Assembly (NCBI GenBank): GCA_914767715.1
Contig: OU612068.1
Coordinates: 4,898,001-4,962,000, forward strand
From: Membranipora membranacea
Taxonomy: Eukaryota > Bryozoa > Gymnolaemata > Cheilostomatida > Membraniporidae
Length of the DNA stretch: 64,000 nucleotides
Direction: 5' to 3'
Under the pieces are notes generated by a model, which searched no databases, was not told the DNA's origin, and saw only the letters and a list, made by a program, of their open reading frames with translations. Shown here piece by piece: positions 25,100 through 38,656 of the stretch; within the stretch, counting starts at the first letter, position 1, and the number at the start of each line of letters is the position of its first letter. Both the position numbers and the translations under genes were made by a program.

Positions 25100-25592
25100 G
25101 GGGTTCACTAAAACGCGGAAATGCGGAATTTCTCTTGAAAGTACGCGTTAGCACGCGTGTTTCTCAGTTTTACGATGAATTGACTAAAATGCGGAAATTT
25201 GGAAAACACATTCTAATTGGTTAATTGAATCCCACCAAGCCAATCAGGGGTAGTCATCTCATTTTCTGCCTAATCCAAAACATGGTCAGGATTTTGGTTG
25301 ATGCCTGGTGTTGTTCTTCGTGAAGAAGCTCTGTAAAGCTGCATACTCTACTCTGCTAATGAAGACTATACTGCATTAGTGTTTTCCTTTCCAGTCTCAG
25401 CAAGTTTCAGGTAACAGTTTCCATCCTTGTATAGTAGTAGCACTCACTAATTCAGCTAAATATTTCCAACGTTTGTAATGTATGTATGTATGTATAGATA
25501 ATAATAATCATCATCATTACTTCACTAACTAATCACTTCTTTTTCTACTTTACTCATGGGTCCCAGGGGCCCATGCCTTTACCATAGGCCCT

Positions 25593-25663
25593 ATAGGCAT
25601 CTGGAGTTACAAGCATGTCCAGTATGGTTGATACTGGACATGCTTGTAACTCCAGATGCCTAT
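25593..25663. repeat. Perfect 33-bp hairpin, 5-base loop
   Basis: The arms 25593-25625 and 25631-25663 (ATAGGCATCTGGAGTTACAA and onward) are exact reverse complements around GGTTG. A further AACTCCAGATGCCTATG copy lies at 25752-25768, so the arm is part of a local repeat. Confidence 0.85.
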
Positions 25664-25966
25664 GGCCTATACCTTGCTTGGAAAGGACTAGGATGGGTGA
25701 CCAATGTCCATGATCATGATCATGGACATTGGCAAAGTATACATGCTCTTAACTCCAGATGCCTATGACTTTACTGTAGGTAGTACTATTACTACTACTT
25801 ACTCAGCTTACTAGTTACAAGTCTAGTAGCCTTCCCACTCGCTGATCTAAACCAATACTCTGCTGTTATATACCAACACATTACACTTACTCAAGTCAGT
25901 GCTGTATTGTGTGATGATCAGTGACTGTGTGGAGGTTATAAGCATGTATACATTGCCATAGCCTAT

Positions 25967-26029
25967 CTTGACAAGCTTTTTTCGGCGCCCACCCTCAAAC
26001 AAAGCTTTTCAAGACAGGCTAACTTTGCC
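25967..26029. repeat. Foldback related to 4506-4553
   Basis: GCCTATCTTGACAAGCTTTT and CAAAGCTTTTCAAGACAGGC are imperfect inverted copies of the same arm as at 4506-4553, inside the 7.2-kb element. Confidence 0.65.
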
Positions 26030-28835
26030 GATGGACATTGGATTGGCGAAGTATACAATTGCATGCTTGTAAGTTCTCCAGATGCCGATAGTCCCATGGT
26101 GCCCCTGGCCTGGGACTTACTTGCAAGCCTTATTTTACATTATATATATAAGCCTAGGTAGGAACTCAAGTCCATAATCTTGTCAAGGTCTTGGTTGGTT
26201 TGGTGCGCTCAAACTAAACTTTTAACTTCAACTTGATCCAACCCCCTGCGTCACATGGCGCACAACACATTAACCCTGGGTTGTGATGAGTTGTGTGTGG
26301 ATGTTACGGCCCTTGGGACATGGGACCTGCGTGTGGTTGCATTATACTCACTCACCGTACAACAGCACAACAATGAGTGACTTTAATTAATATTAATTCG
26401 ATATAAAATTGCCATTTATTTGTACTCATTTGAAACAACATGTGCTGTGCTTCAAAGGCTTCCTTGGTCAGTAGATCGCCTAACGCTCAGTTAATTCCTC
26501 TCTCATTGGTTGTTGGGGAATCAATGGGGACATATCCTTAAGCATTGTCAGTGTCTTAATTGATTTTGTACTCGACCACAGAAATATCAATGGTCGATGG
26601 AATTCTCAAAATTCGTTTGCTCCTGTAATTGCTATAGCTATGTATGGGCATAATAACACTACACTACTGTTGCCAGCTACAAAATACCGATGTTTTTCCC
26701 CTAGCTTACTTGCTGGTTTGATCAAGCACAGTTGCTGTAGCCTACATTAGAATGTGTGATAAAAAAGTTTTTGTTATGATATGCATACAAATACACTTCA
26801 TATCACACCAAAATTGAGCTTTGATTTGTTTATGCCATATGGCTAAATGAAAAAAAAAGATTTTTCAAGCTAACTTAATCATATACTATACACCCCTCCT
26901 TCTTATGATCTCCACTTTAGAAAGCTGAAAGTAGTGAGGCTTGGTGGTTCTTAGAAATGTACATGTAGTTGTATTCAGATTACTAGAAATTTGTCAATTT
27001 ATCCATAGTATTGCTTCTGAATGTATTACTTCTGAAGATCATAACCCACATTGCATTGAAAGAATATGCAGAAAAAACAATGTACAGTATGGATATTACC
27101 TGGGCCTGTAAGTGCATGATATTTGCTTGTTGCAGGAAAAAAGGTTTTTTCTCTTACTGGCGATGGTTTTACTGGGAGAAGAGCGATTGGTGGTCTTCAT
27201 ACTCATTTCTATTCATTGAGAACTGCGACTGAGACAAAGATCAGTGTGAGTAGGCTACCTCTAGTCTTTTAGGAAAATCAAGTCTAGATGACAAAGATGT
27301 CTGTGGGCTTTTTATTTTTCCCATAAGATTACTTCATCATATTTCAGACCCTGTGTAGAAATATGCTTTAGATGATTTGTTTGCTGAGTTGTCTGCTCAC
27401 ACTTATTGAGTAGGTAACTTTTAACGGAATTTAACGCTAGCTATGTGTGAGCAGTGAGAGTGCAGGCAGGGTGAGGGTGGTGCGAGCCCTTTCGCCTATA
27501 GATAGGTCATGAGGTTGTAAGCACACCCATTTAGACCTGACTTAATTGTGCTCCACATCATTCAGATGCTATTACTAAGTTTCATAGACCAGCACGCTAG
27601 ACAGTGCACTGTTTGGAATATAAATGACACTTGGGCCATATGCCTACACTGAACAGCTTAGTGTTAATGTACTTACCGCCTCTTTCATCATTAAAGCTGA
27701 TGAATTTGTCATGGAGATCCTAGGTCTCTGGTTTTGGCTCACAGAATTATTTATTAGACAGCTTATAGTGCATTAATCCCAATAGTCTTTTTTTTTAAAT
27801 GGATAACCATTAAGTGAAATACTTGCACTACAAAAAAAAGCGGCATCCTCGCTGCTCTTTGCCTTGAAAATATAAAATTATCTCTAAACATATTGCTGCG
27901 AAGTAGCATATTTAGTTGCACTGCTTGTCCATGTACAATCGAATTTGGCATCAGTAATTAAGTGAAATGAAGGTGAAGACCACTTGCCATTTTAGATGTG
28001 CGGTAGCGAAGATGTTAGATGTTCACTGGTTACTCACAGGCAATGCCACTGTTTCGTCTGCAGTACTCAACACTATACAGTGTGCCTGTCTAACCAATGA
28101 GGGAGTTCATTGGTCTAACAAGCAAAAGCCATTGTAAGTTGACCTAGTCATAAAACTTAAAAAATTGCCGAATAATGTGAAGAAAGCTTGAGTTGCTTGG
28201 TGGTAAGGTAATTAGTGTCATATTATGTGAAAAATCAGCAGTTTTTCATTTTTTTCCCCATTGAGCTCCCTTAATTCAATTTGATCCATCAATTGCGAAA
28301 CAACTAATATATCTGTATCCTCATCATTGATCAGTTTGTCCAACGATGTTTAATTGTTTGTATCTTGCCTCAAAAATCCATCGCAGGCGTTTTTTGAAGT
28401 AGCTTGGCACTGATTTTGTTTGTTATTGGTACTTGTAGAACTGAGTGTCACTAAAAGTTAATTCAATCTGTGAGTGAATACAGGTCGATTACTCTCATCA
28501 TACCATGCAAGGACAATCCTGCATGCGTGATCATGACTATCCAAAGAGTGGGAAACATGGGAAACAGACTTTATGTTGAGGTAATTTTGATAATTTTTGG
28601 CATTACGTGCTGCGAGTGATATGTTCTAGACCTATCTCAGTTGCCTCATAATCCCTGAATGATCACATGGTGGGAGTAGGTGTTCATCATCGCTCTTGCC
28701 CCATGATCAAGACTTTTCTGACAACATAATTAGTCTGACAGCAGGTAGTTTATAACAGCAATTGTCCAAAATACCTCAAATAAGTGAGTGCCCTACCCAC
28801 CGGTCCATGACTTCTGAAAATCTGTTGTGTCGATT

Positions 28836-30115
28836 GCATGGCCTGAAATACGGAGCACATCACATAGTGTGCTATTATGAAAAGGATTGATACTGGTAAT
28901 TAGCAAGTTTGATAAGCCCCACACACAGTTGTATGTGGAGTAATTTTACAGACTACTTACAGTAAATCCATCTGATTTATACCCTCCCCACCCACACAAG
29001 TCCCTTACATTGTTTGGTTGGCGTAAACAAACCACTAACGGTAACAATGGTTCCTACATATTTTTATTTCAGGTTGTTCCCAGATTTCCAGTTCAGGTTG
29101 AAGTTATAAGTGTGCTGATGTTATGATGCATGTTTATGTGTTATGGCGATGAATAACATTCAGGTAAGAAATACCCGTCAGAAATAAGTATAATGTGAAA
29201 CTTAACTTATCCCGTGGCCGCATGTGTGAAATCCAACCATCGTTCAGTACTTCAAACTCAAACTACCTTATAACCCATATAATATTAGCTTTTGAAGACA
29301 AGCTAAAAAAACAGTACGATCTCATAATGTCACTTCGCGCAACGCCTAAGTTTTGAAAATTGATTTGTGTACATCCTTCATAAATAACCCAAGAGAAGTA
29401 AATAAAAATGCTAGTTAGGAGGTGACTTTATGTTAGCACACCCCAATTTCCACAAAGCCATTTTATTAAAACTCCTCTTGGGTAGTTCAAAAGAAGCTAT
29501 CCTCTTCAAACACGGTTTTTTTGTGCTCTTGGGTAGAGAGGATATACACCCCTAAGAAGTAAGGTGCTAGAAATGCTCTTCAATGTGACTAAAAATCCAG
29601 CTTCAGTAGTACTCATTGCATGGCCTGAAAATTTGTTTTGAGTAACGTAACGGACTATCACATGTACCCTCCCTGCTGCCACAAAATTACCCTTCCTTAC
29701 ATTCTAGGGTTTGAGTAAACAAACTATTAATGTGTTTAACAGGCAGTAACAATGGTTCCCCATATTATAGAAGAGGTATACACCCGAGGGTGCTGGGGGC
29801 TGGAATAATCAACCTTGAAAGCTCCCCCAACGGGATTTGAACTCACAAATCCTGCGGCACCAATCACCTGGCAGTGAATAGCAAGCGCGCTGACCGATCG
29901 CACCATCTCACCGTCCCCACAAATTTTATATTTCTTTTTTTTTCAGATGATTTCCAGACTCCTTGGTCACGTTTGCAGTATTTAGTATACTGATGTTATG
30001 CAGCATGTTTATTTATAATGGTGAAGAACTGTGTACAATAAGGTCAGTGATATATATATATTGAGACATATGTTGAATCAAACCACATCATTGTTCAATA
30101 CTTCAGAATCCCACT
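28836..30115. repeat. Diverged tandem duplication inside the large element
   Basis: Segment 28836-29270 resembles 29618-30115. Shared blocks are GCATGGCCTGAAA, CCTTACATT followed by AGTAAACAAAC-like text, GGTAACAATGGTTCC, and GTGCTGATGTTATG then CATGTTTAT. The second copy is longer because it carries the tRNA-like insertion at 29821-29928. Confidence 0.65.
29821..29928 (-). repeat. tRNA-derived SINE head
   Basis: On the minus strand, GGTGCGATCGGTCAGCGCGC matches the A-box pattern common in tRNA-derived SINEs, and GTGAGTTCAAATCCC is a B box about 60 bases later. It interrupts one copy of a duplicated segment and is absent from the other, so it is a later insertion. Confidence 0.55.
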
Positions 30116-32284
30116 TTCAAATTTTTTGTCATACTACTGCTGGTCAGGGACTTGCATTATACAGGCCTGCTGCAGCAAATATTATTTTACAAATAACCTG
30201 TCTTAATTTCAGTTTTATAACTGCGAGACCCTTGGGCTTGATGAGATATAATGTGCATAAAAAACATGTTTCAATACCTCCAAAATCGCTAGGCATCTCA
30301 CAACTGAGTGGGAAGATATACATGTGGTGCGGAACCAAAAGTGACTAGGAAGCTAGCATGTCAAACAAACATTTCTAATATTGGAAGCTGATCTTGAGAA
30401 AAGACTGCCAATCTTGCCATGACATGCTAGAAGTTGATCGCTCTTGTCCAAAAGACTTACCTACTGTGCAGTTAGCAGTTAGATTTAATACCAAGGATGG
30501 TCTGTGTGTATCTAAAGCATAACCTTATGTCATATGATACTGTGACAGGATGATTTGTCCGATTGGAGGCATATGCCCTAGTTGTAGGTAAAAGATATGA
30601 AATAAATTCTGAAACATTAGACCTTTAGAGACCCGCACAATGATCAACCATCAGCTTTTAGCTAGGGGGTGGTCAAAGCATTTTCAATATCATTAGGGAA
30701 GAAGCTGCGGTCTGTTTGTTTCTGTCTCATCATGGAGTCTCCTTTTCGGCAGGGAGGACGGATGGGATACCCTCCCTGTTCCCTGCTTTTTTCACTTCAA
30801 ATTGAGACAAATCATAGAGTTGTTCTCTCTTTGACATGTATGTTCAATGAGGGGACAACCGGTGATAAGTTGCCCCCAGAATGCTCAGCTGACAGTTGGC
30901 ATTTTTATATATTCTTCTAGGGATGCATCTACGGAGTTCTGTGATTGCTGAGAATAACTCTTGCTATGGACTGAAGCTGCCTCATGATCGATAGATTCTA
31001 GTCCATCTTGTTCAGAAGGTCACAAAAGACTCTCCAATCAACATAAATTGTGTCTTTGAGCCGAAAGACACAGCCATCAAAGCTGGTACCTTCGTAGAAA
31101 CGATAGAGAGCTTTTCAAAGGAAATGTAGTCTATCGATAAAGTTCAGATTGTGAAATGTCAAACTTTTCCTCCTGCCAAAATTCAACTCATCTAATGTAG
31201 GTCAGTTTTATTTCATAAACACCACAGTGAATCAAGGTTTAATCTTGCTAAATACAAAGTTACAGATGTATGTATGCTTATAAACTACCCCTGGTTTTAG
31301 TAAAACATTGGCTGATATTACGCGTCTACACTATCAATACCTGAAACAGTGAATTGTTTTATAAATATCTACCAACTACATTGTTGGACTCACTTGTGCT
31401 TTTATACAGGCTGATCAATATGATTATTGTGTGGCTTATGAAAATAAATATTATAATTACTCAGTCTCATCACGTAATCTTGACTATGTGCTTAGATATT
31501 ATAAGTTATAATTAGTTCATTTGCACTTCAATAGAGCAGAAAGAAAAACCAAAAACACTCCTATGAATGAATTGTTGTGACAAGGACCACCCTGCCTTTC
31601 CCGAAAAATGATCTTTGGTGTCAAAGTGGGTGGCTATGCTCTATTGTATACGGTTCCGCTACGAAGGACTTGATCACCAATAGACTGATCTACATGTTTT
31701 CACAGATGTCTTCCTATGTTCTCCGATGACTTTTTTGCTACTACAATGATAATCACCTAACGTCACCACTTGTAAGATATCAGGTTAACTATCGATGTGT
31801 AAACACCCGGGTTGCTAATTGCATATATTATCTAGCTTCACTCTCAATGTATACTAGTGTCCTATAGCTTCACTCTCAATGTATAATATGCCCATAAAAG
31901 CATTTCTGCTCAATAAAACTTGCCTCTATCAAAATCTGCATTTCAGAAATAGTAACTATCATGACAAATCATCATATTAGAGTTATCTTCCCCTGAATAC
32001 TCATGTACATATTTCACTGGGAATTCCGCTTTACATAAATAGTGCTACAGCTGTACTATAACACATAATTTCTAACCCAGATTGCCCATACACATGGCCT
32101 ATGAGATGTTTTCATAGAACACATATCAATTTTATACTTATAGGCCACATTCAGTGGTAAAAAAAGCTAAATATGAAATTTCCGCATTTTAGTCAATTTT
32201 GACTAAAATGCGGAAATACGCACTAATTCCCGCAACACGCACGTGAATTTGCGTGATCATGGATTTCCGCATTTTAGTGAACCC

Positions 32285-34435
32285 GATAAAATATCGCATA
32301 TTTAAATAATAATCGAAATCACACAGGACTTTCTTTGTCTATCACAGCTGATCCATTAGTTAACGCCTATTGCATTTCCGGTTAAAAAGTGCAGAGCATT
32401 CAATTATTACTTTATTATGCAGCAGTATTAGTTGTCAGTCAAATTTAGAATATCCTCTGGGAATGACATGTTATGTTAGACAAATCAACTACAACAATAT
32501 CTTGGTGAGTACAGTGTAATACATCTTTGGAGGGTTGTGAGGCTGTCTTGAGGGTTTCAGACATGGCCCCTGGGACTTACATGTCTTTACTTTGCCAATG
32601 TATGTCCACTATCATTTTGCGTGGTTGATAGTGGACATTGGCAAAGTAAAGACATGTAAGTCCCATGGTTTCAGACACCAGGATGGGAAAAGTTTAGAAA
32701 AGTATTAGAGTGGGAGAAAGACTCAATCAATGTCATTGAAATTAAAGTTAGTAGTACTAGTAGTTAGTTCAACTCAGAGTACCTCCCAGCCTTGATGGTG
32801 GAGTGGGCCTGTTATCTTTGCACAATAATATTCTAAGAAATCTCAATAAATCAGTGAGATTAGCTTTGAGTGTCTTATATGCATCTTTACCTCCGTCAAA
32901 GGTAGCCTACTAACTAAAGATAGGCCAAGTAAGAAATTAGTACTAGTGTAGTGTGGCCAAGGTAGACACCAACCCTGCTACATGCCTATTTGGCTATCAC
33001 CGGTTGTCCGCATGTCATCCGGTGGTTACAAACAGGCATCCGGCAGGCACTCGGACAACCACTGGATGCAAATAGACATGCGGTTGCATCGACATTCATT
33101 TGATAGACTAGGGTCGGAAGGTTTCGTAATATGGAGGAACGGGTGGGTTTTATAGAAACACATTATCGGGTTGACAAATATTACTGCTCCAAGACCTGTT
33201 TGAAGATGCATATAGACATTAGCCTGGGCAGGCTGTCGTGTCGGGGGTGGGTGGGTGGGGAGGGGGGACAGCCTGGGTAAGTCTGTCGTGACCTCTTCAA
33301 GGCCACGACACAGACCTGTCTATTTTCATAAATTCGGATTCACGGTCAAGAGCCAACCAACACAAACACCTTTGTTAGTTTGACCAAGGAGTAGTCCTTG
33401 GTTTTACATTTGATTCTTCTTCTTATCCCATATGATTTCCTGTTCATTTGTCATGTCATACTGTTTGTAAAACTTCTACTTACTTAGGCTTAGCTAGTAG
33501 AGACTGGCTGGAGTGAAGAAAATTTATTTACTAACATCGGCATTGTGATCAATAGACATAGACAATAGACAATAGGCATCGATACACAGACATCAACTTA
33601 GTCTATTTCTTTATTGTGCTCACATGATCAAAAGACCATATAATTAAATCGGACAACTCTTATTCTATTCTGAATTCACAACTATTGCAATTCATTTATG
33701 AGTTGTCCTCTCTTACCAAATGGATTTAACGTTTTCAAAACCATGGTATAAGAAACCACTGAGAGATGGACACAAGAGTGGACTATGAGGCAGAATTATG
33801 ATTGTAATTATTCACATTACCAAAACTCCAGACCATTTTCAATAAAAAGCGTTCGTCCTTGCCTGCTTCTAAGATTTGTGCAGAGACAGATAACTTTTTT
33901 GTTGCTCTTATTCGAAGTGATTACTTCTGTTGTCACTTCTGATAACCAGTATTGTAGATGCATCCCATTCAGTGATGTATGTGACCTTTTCAAGAAAGGA
34001 TAGCAATCCATATCCACATTTGGCAGACCAGATAATTTGATCTATAGTAATTTAATAAAGGGAAATGTATTGGTGTTACCAGAATTTGTTTCTGATAAAA
34101 AAAGTTCTGGATAAAATCTAAGTAATAATTTAAATTCAAGTTACGTAACTTGTACTGGTTTTATTTTGATGGTTTAATATCTCTATATTAAATTTAATGT
34201 AGAATTTTTATTCTTACATGTTTTAAGTGCTTTATGTGTGATATGCTCACATTGAAACGTGTACTTATTTGTGGTCCAAGTGATTCGGCGCTCCCTACAA
34301 TGAGGGAAAATTCCTTGTAACCTCATTATTATATTTTGAAAAAAACATTTTCATCGAATGAAAATTATGCCAAAAGAATTCAAAATTGAAGTCACAAGAT
34401 ATCATTATGCCATTTGTTTAACTATAGGTGTCAAC
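32285..34435. other. Intergenic region upstream of PEX12
   Basis: No gene is seen. It holds the right-hand target duplication, a long hairpin, a foldback-like C/G-rich element near 33224-33310 (AGCCTGGGCAGGCTGTCGTG with an inverted partner) and, at its right end, the likely PEX12 promoter and 5' UTR. Confidence 0.5.
32572..32664. repeat. Long hairpin with ~40-bp arms
   Basis: GGGACTTACATGTCTTTACT and onward at 32572-32614 pairs with 32626-32664 ending ACATGTAAGTCCC, nearly perfectly (two extra bases in the left arm). The loop is about 11 bases. Confidence 0.8.
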
Positions 34436-37400
34436 ATGCCCGGAGAGCAGGGTGCATTCCATCACTCACTCACAGCATCGGATACAACTTCTGACACAAC
34501 ATCAGCTGTACCTGATGTGTTCTCCGTAGTAGCACAGGAAAGTTTGTTAGATGCTCTCCAGCCGGCTTTTTCACATCTTATTAAGGTATTTTCCTCACTA
34601 TCTATAGATATATTGATAACCTAACTGTTAAAACTTTTTTTTAGGGTCATACATCTTTACCATTGCCACAATGCTATCTGGCTCATTAAGATATCTGACT
34701 CATTTTCATTGAATGGTCATTGTGAGACTGTTTTGGATAAGGTGTCAAAAAATACAAACTTACTTAAGCTATGCAGACCCTACCTGACCACGCATTCTGC
34801 TAAACAATTTTATTTTCAATTTATTCACTGTTATCTCATTTATGGTATCCATATATATTACAACTTATGTGCATCAAATATCACAAACCCAATTTTCACT
34901 CAGCAAAAAAGAGCCTTGAGAATTGTGGCCAATGTTCAACATATACCTTTTTATTTGTCACCTACTAATGACCTATGTACATCACTTAAAATTTTACCCC
35001 TTCCAATACTGAGCAATTATTTTACTCGCATTACGGGATTTAAGGCTCTGAATAATTTATCACCTCCATACATCTCTGATTTTTTTGTTACCACACCACA
35101 CCGATTTCCAAGAAGAGATACACACTTACTTAAACCTCCATTTGACAACTTAAACCACAAAATAGCAACAAACTTTAATATTTTACCCTCTTCATTGAGA
35201 AGCACTCTTACTTTTTATGTCACATCATGAAAAAGATTTGAAATAATGAATTGTTGCTGACAATAAAAGTATATATATAATGCTGTGTGATGATATAAAA
35301 TTTAAATTTAGTTTTTATTGTGAAAATGCATTTATTTTGTTTCAGGTCACAGTGAGCCGTTTCCCTGCACAGTTGGGCTGGGTGTATAAGTACAGTGATG
35401 AACTATATCTTTTATTAGATTCATTTATTCAGTACAACAGTATCTGGAAGCATGGTAGGCATCCATGACCCTCTCTATTGTCTTCATATTCTTCAATGAT
35501 ATCAATCATTATTATTACTCATCAATCTTGCTCTCAACTTTGTCTCCTTTTTTTTACCCTCAATTTTTGCCGTAATTTCTTTGGCACGTTATGAAAAACA
35601 TTCGAACAGTATGATATTGTCGGCCAAATTAAAAGTGCATAAATAATAAATTTTCATTGACATCTTTGATCATTTAATTACAGGCAGTACATTTGCTGAG
35701 TATTTTTATGGCATGAAGCGTGTAACTGCAGCTGGCACCAAACCATCAGGGAAATTAGCCATCTTAAATCTACTCACAGTAGTGGGATATTCTTACATAA
35801 AAAAAAAGCTGGAGTATCTCTATGACCATCTCTCAGTGAAGGCGGCTGATGGTCAGATTTCTTCAAATGTAAGAATGTTATACTTTCCTGAACACTCATA
35901 GCTTCTGGACTGCTTTACATGATTCAAGGGATGGCTTAGTTGAAATCATCATCAACCACCTGCTGCAGAAGTGCGATTCTATCTGCCAATGTTTGAGTTG
36001 CTCCCTCTTCTGCCATTAGTAGAGAGGGCAACTCAGATACAAGCAAATTATCCTTGCTCCCTGATCTAACCTTTCTTAGAAGGTCATTGATTATGGTTAT
36101 TGTTATTGCTAAGCTATTGTCTGTCTGTCATCCTTTGCGCTAAGCGCAACGCATTTTCTGAACTCATCATTTTGAAAGGATTATTGCAGGCGGTTATGAA
36201 AGCCAAATTCTGTTCATATTGACCAACTGACTGCCTGTTTCTTTCCCTAAAGAATGTTCAAGGGAGACTACAGAGGGCATTTGTGGCTGCCTATCCATAT
36301 ATACATTCGGTGTGGACTGGAGTGGTCTACTCATACTTCATCAGGTTTCTACTAGGTTACACAAACATACATTCTCCACTTCTTAGGCTGTGTAAAGTTA
36401 GACTTACCCCACATACTCTAGCTGATGTGATGGAAGAACCGCCTACCCCATGGACAGAGATGTTCATTCATAGGTATGTCTGACATGCAATAATATTAAT
36501 ATTCATAATCTACATTGTTTTTTTAATATTCTGTCAGAGTTTATTGATGAACTGAAATCTTACTATCTATACATAATACATGTATGTATATAGGTATTGT
36601 TTGGTTTTATGTTTATTATAAAGTCTGATGCAAGCTAGATTAGATCATGTTGTGTTGTTGTCCATCCATAATTTGGTGTGTTGCAGTGGTTGGAGAGCAA
36701 AGCTACAGTTCCTTCTCACACAATCTCTCAGCTCAGTACCACACCTGGCTTACCAGATGTTCTCTATGGCTGTGTTCTTCCTCCAGTTCTTACAGTGGTA
36801 CAGTACATATAGAGAGACAGAAGGAGAAACCCATAGTATTACAGAAGCTCAATCTATACCAGCACCAAAGTTACCTAATGTAAGTGCATCTGATAACCTT
36901 AGCCTAGATCAAGTTCATACCAATTTGTCTACATTTTGGGTCGGCTTGAACAGGGAGCACCACTTGCGCAATCGATAAAACTTGATTTACTGTTAGCCAG
37001 CATTCCAATGCTACTGCTCTCCACAATTAAATCATTTGGAGGCAAATATTTTCACAGATAGTCTTGAGACAGTGTATGCATGTTGTAGTTGGTATTAATT
37101 AGGTCACAGTTTAGCCAGAACTTAAAATAAATGTTAAATTCGGATTCAGCATGGCTCGCTCATACCTACTGTGGTCAATTTTCAGCATTCATTTTTCATC
37201 TGCATGGGTGCACAAACTTTCCTCTATCCGTGACATGACAGCGTAACCATGCATTAGCTGGCGGTGATCATTTTTCTATAAAAGTTTGTTATATGTAGAC
37301 GTTCAATGGTATTAGGCGACAGGGCATTATGCAGATTCCAAGTTCAAAGTCATCATTGGGATCAGGCTGTGGCCTTTCAAATTTGAGAAAAACAAAATTG

Positions 37401-37740
37401 TCGACATGCAAATAATTGGTCGCTGGCTAAAAAATAGTTATCAAAATCACATTCTAAAAGTTACATAAATCAAGGCCCGAATTTCGAGCCTCATCAACAC
37501 AGGCCAACAATTCATTCATTAGATATACATAAAATAATTTTCCATTGGTAGGATAACGTCAGCAAGCTTTTATGCCCTCTGTGTACGAAGACCAGGACTA
37601 ACTCTACTGTCGTCTCTACAAGCGGGTATGTCTTCTGTTATCCATGTATATACAGATACTTACAGCAACATAACAAATGTCCTGTCACTGGATTCAAGGC
37701 CTCCATTGAGAACTTAGTCAAACTGTACATGCCAGACTGA
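34436..37740 (+). CDS. PEX12: PEX12, peroxisome assembly protein 12
   Basis: Six exons agree in phase: 34436-34585, 35346-35454, 35684-35868, 36253-36473, 36687-36879 and 37552-37740, giving 348 residues (human 359). The N-terminus has VPDVFSVVAQESLLDALQPA, typical of the family. Membrane-embedded parts include AFVAAYPYIHSVWTG and MAVFFLQFLQWY. The C-terminal RING has LCPLC (Cys294, Cys297), GYVFCYPC (Cys315, Cys318) and NKCPVTG (Cys329), the reduced one-zinc form expected for PEX12. PEX12 works with PEX2 and PEX10 as the peroxisomal-membrane ubiquitin ligase that recycles the import receptor PEX5. The ATG at 34436 is chosen because the conserved region follows directly; an upstream in-frame ATG at 34358 adds 26 unlike residues and lies before a possible TATAG acceptor. 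Confidence 0.97.
34640..35275 (+). mobile_element. 5'-truncated LINE in PEX12 intron 1
   Basis: The plus strand encodes about 173 residues of reverse-transcriptase C-terminal region (QKRALRIVANVQHIPFYL, ITGFKALNNLSPPYISDFF, PSSLRSTL) ending TGA at 35230. GAATTGTTGCTGACAATAAA follows, the same tail as the LINE at 5352-5985. It is inserted in sense orientation in the host intron. Confidence 0.85.
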
Positions 37741-38656
37741 TGTGTAGAAGGTGAAGTACCATTCAGTCTTTGTATCATGTAAATTTATCGATGGTATAGA
37801 ATTTTTTTAACACTCAAAGCTTGCAAAGCATGACATGAATATTGCCAATCACGATTGAGTGAATATCATAGTAGAAGCTTTGGTGTGGTTGGAAGAACAC
37901 TTCAGTCATCCGTATCATTGGTGCTAACAATTTGCTATATTTTTCTTACGATGACAATCACAAACATCGCATATCCTTGCTTCAATTCTAATACTGTGTT
38001 GAGTGGGTAAGGAAAGCGCTCTAGCTTCACGTTTTGTGATGTCTTTTGATCCCATTTTTTGTATCATAAATTCCATTTTTTTTCTTTTGAAATGTGAACG
38101 AGTTCAGGTCAAGTGATTTTCAAGCTCTTGTATTAATGATCGATAGTTGATGTTTTTTTATTTACCTGATATGCCATGGTAATGAGCCTGGTGACTCTTT
38201 TCACTATCATCGTGCAGGTCGTAGATCTTGATTGGTCAAATAAGATAATTTTATTATGGAGTAACATGAGACCCCAGTCCCCAGTTGGTTATTCTACAAT
38301 TGGTTATACTGAAACTAGCTCATTAGGTAGAAGCATTTTCGATACTCCTAATATTGGGTATGAAACTCTGATATTATTATCATTCTATCATTCATCGAAG
38401 AGAAACTATAGCTATCAACATTATCATCAGCCACATGTTTGGTTATTTTGAATGTTTGATTGTTTGGAAGGAATGTGAGTCATTTGACTTGATTTTTGGA
38501 ATCAGCAAGATGAAAACAAACTTATGACTGTTGTGGCATCGGCTTCGACCTTTTACATGACAACGCGTAGTTACGTTCTTCCTGAGTGTTTCTCTGTGGT
38601 CATTATTCTAATAACAGAAGAAAAAAGTGGACTAGCCTAATACCTTAATGCAGTCT
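37741..38656. other. PEX12 3' flank, no gene recognised
   Basis: An open frame at 38176-38451 (+) has no recognisable protein pattern. No clear AATAAA stands close behind the PEX12 stop. Confidence 0.4.

Larger units (their letters stand above)
25100..32284. mobile_element. 7.2-kb terminal-inverted-repeat element, MULE-like, non-autonomous
   Basis: The left end GGGTTCACTAAAACGCGGAA matches the inverse of the right end (ATTTCCGCATTTTAGTGAACCC). Similarity continues for about 100 bases, with an ACTAAAATGCGGAAAT motif repeated subterminally on both sides and CACGCG-rich segments between. A 10-base direct repeat flanks it. Long inverted repeats with 9-11-base target duplications point to the Mutator superfamily. 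No open frame longer than about 105 codons is present and none resembles a transposase, so it is non-autonomous or decayed. The interior holds foldbacks, a diverged internal duplication and a SINE-like insertion. It starts about 150 bases upstream of the SMC5 start codon. Confidence 0.7.
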
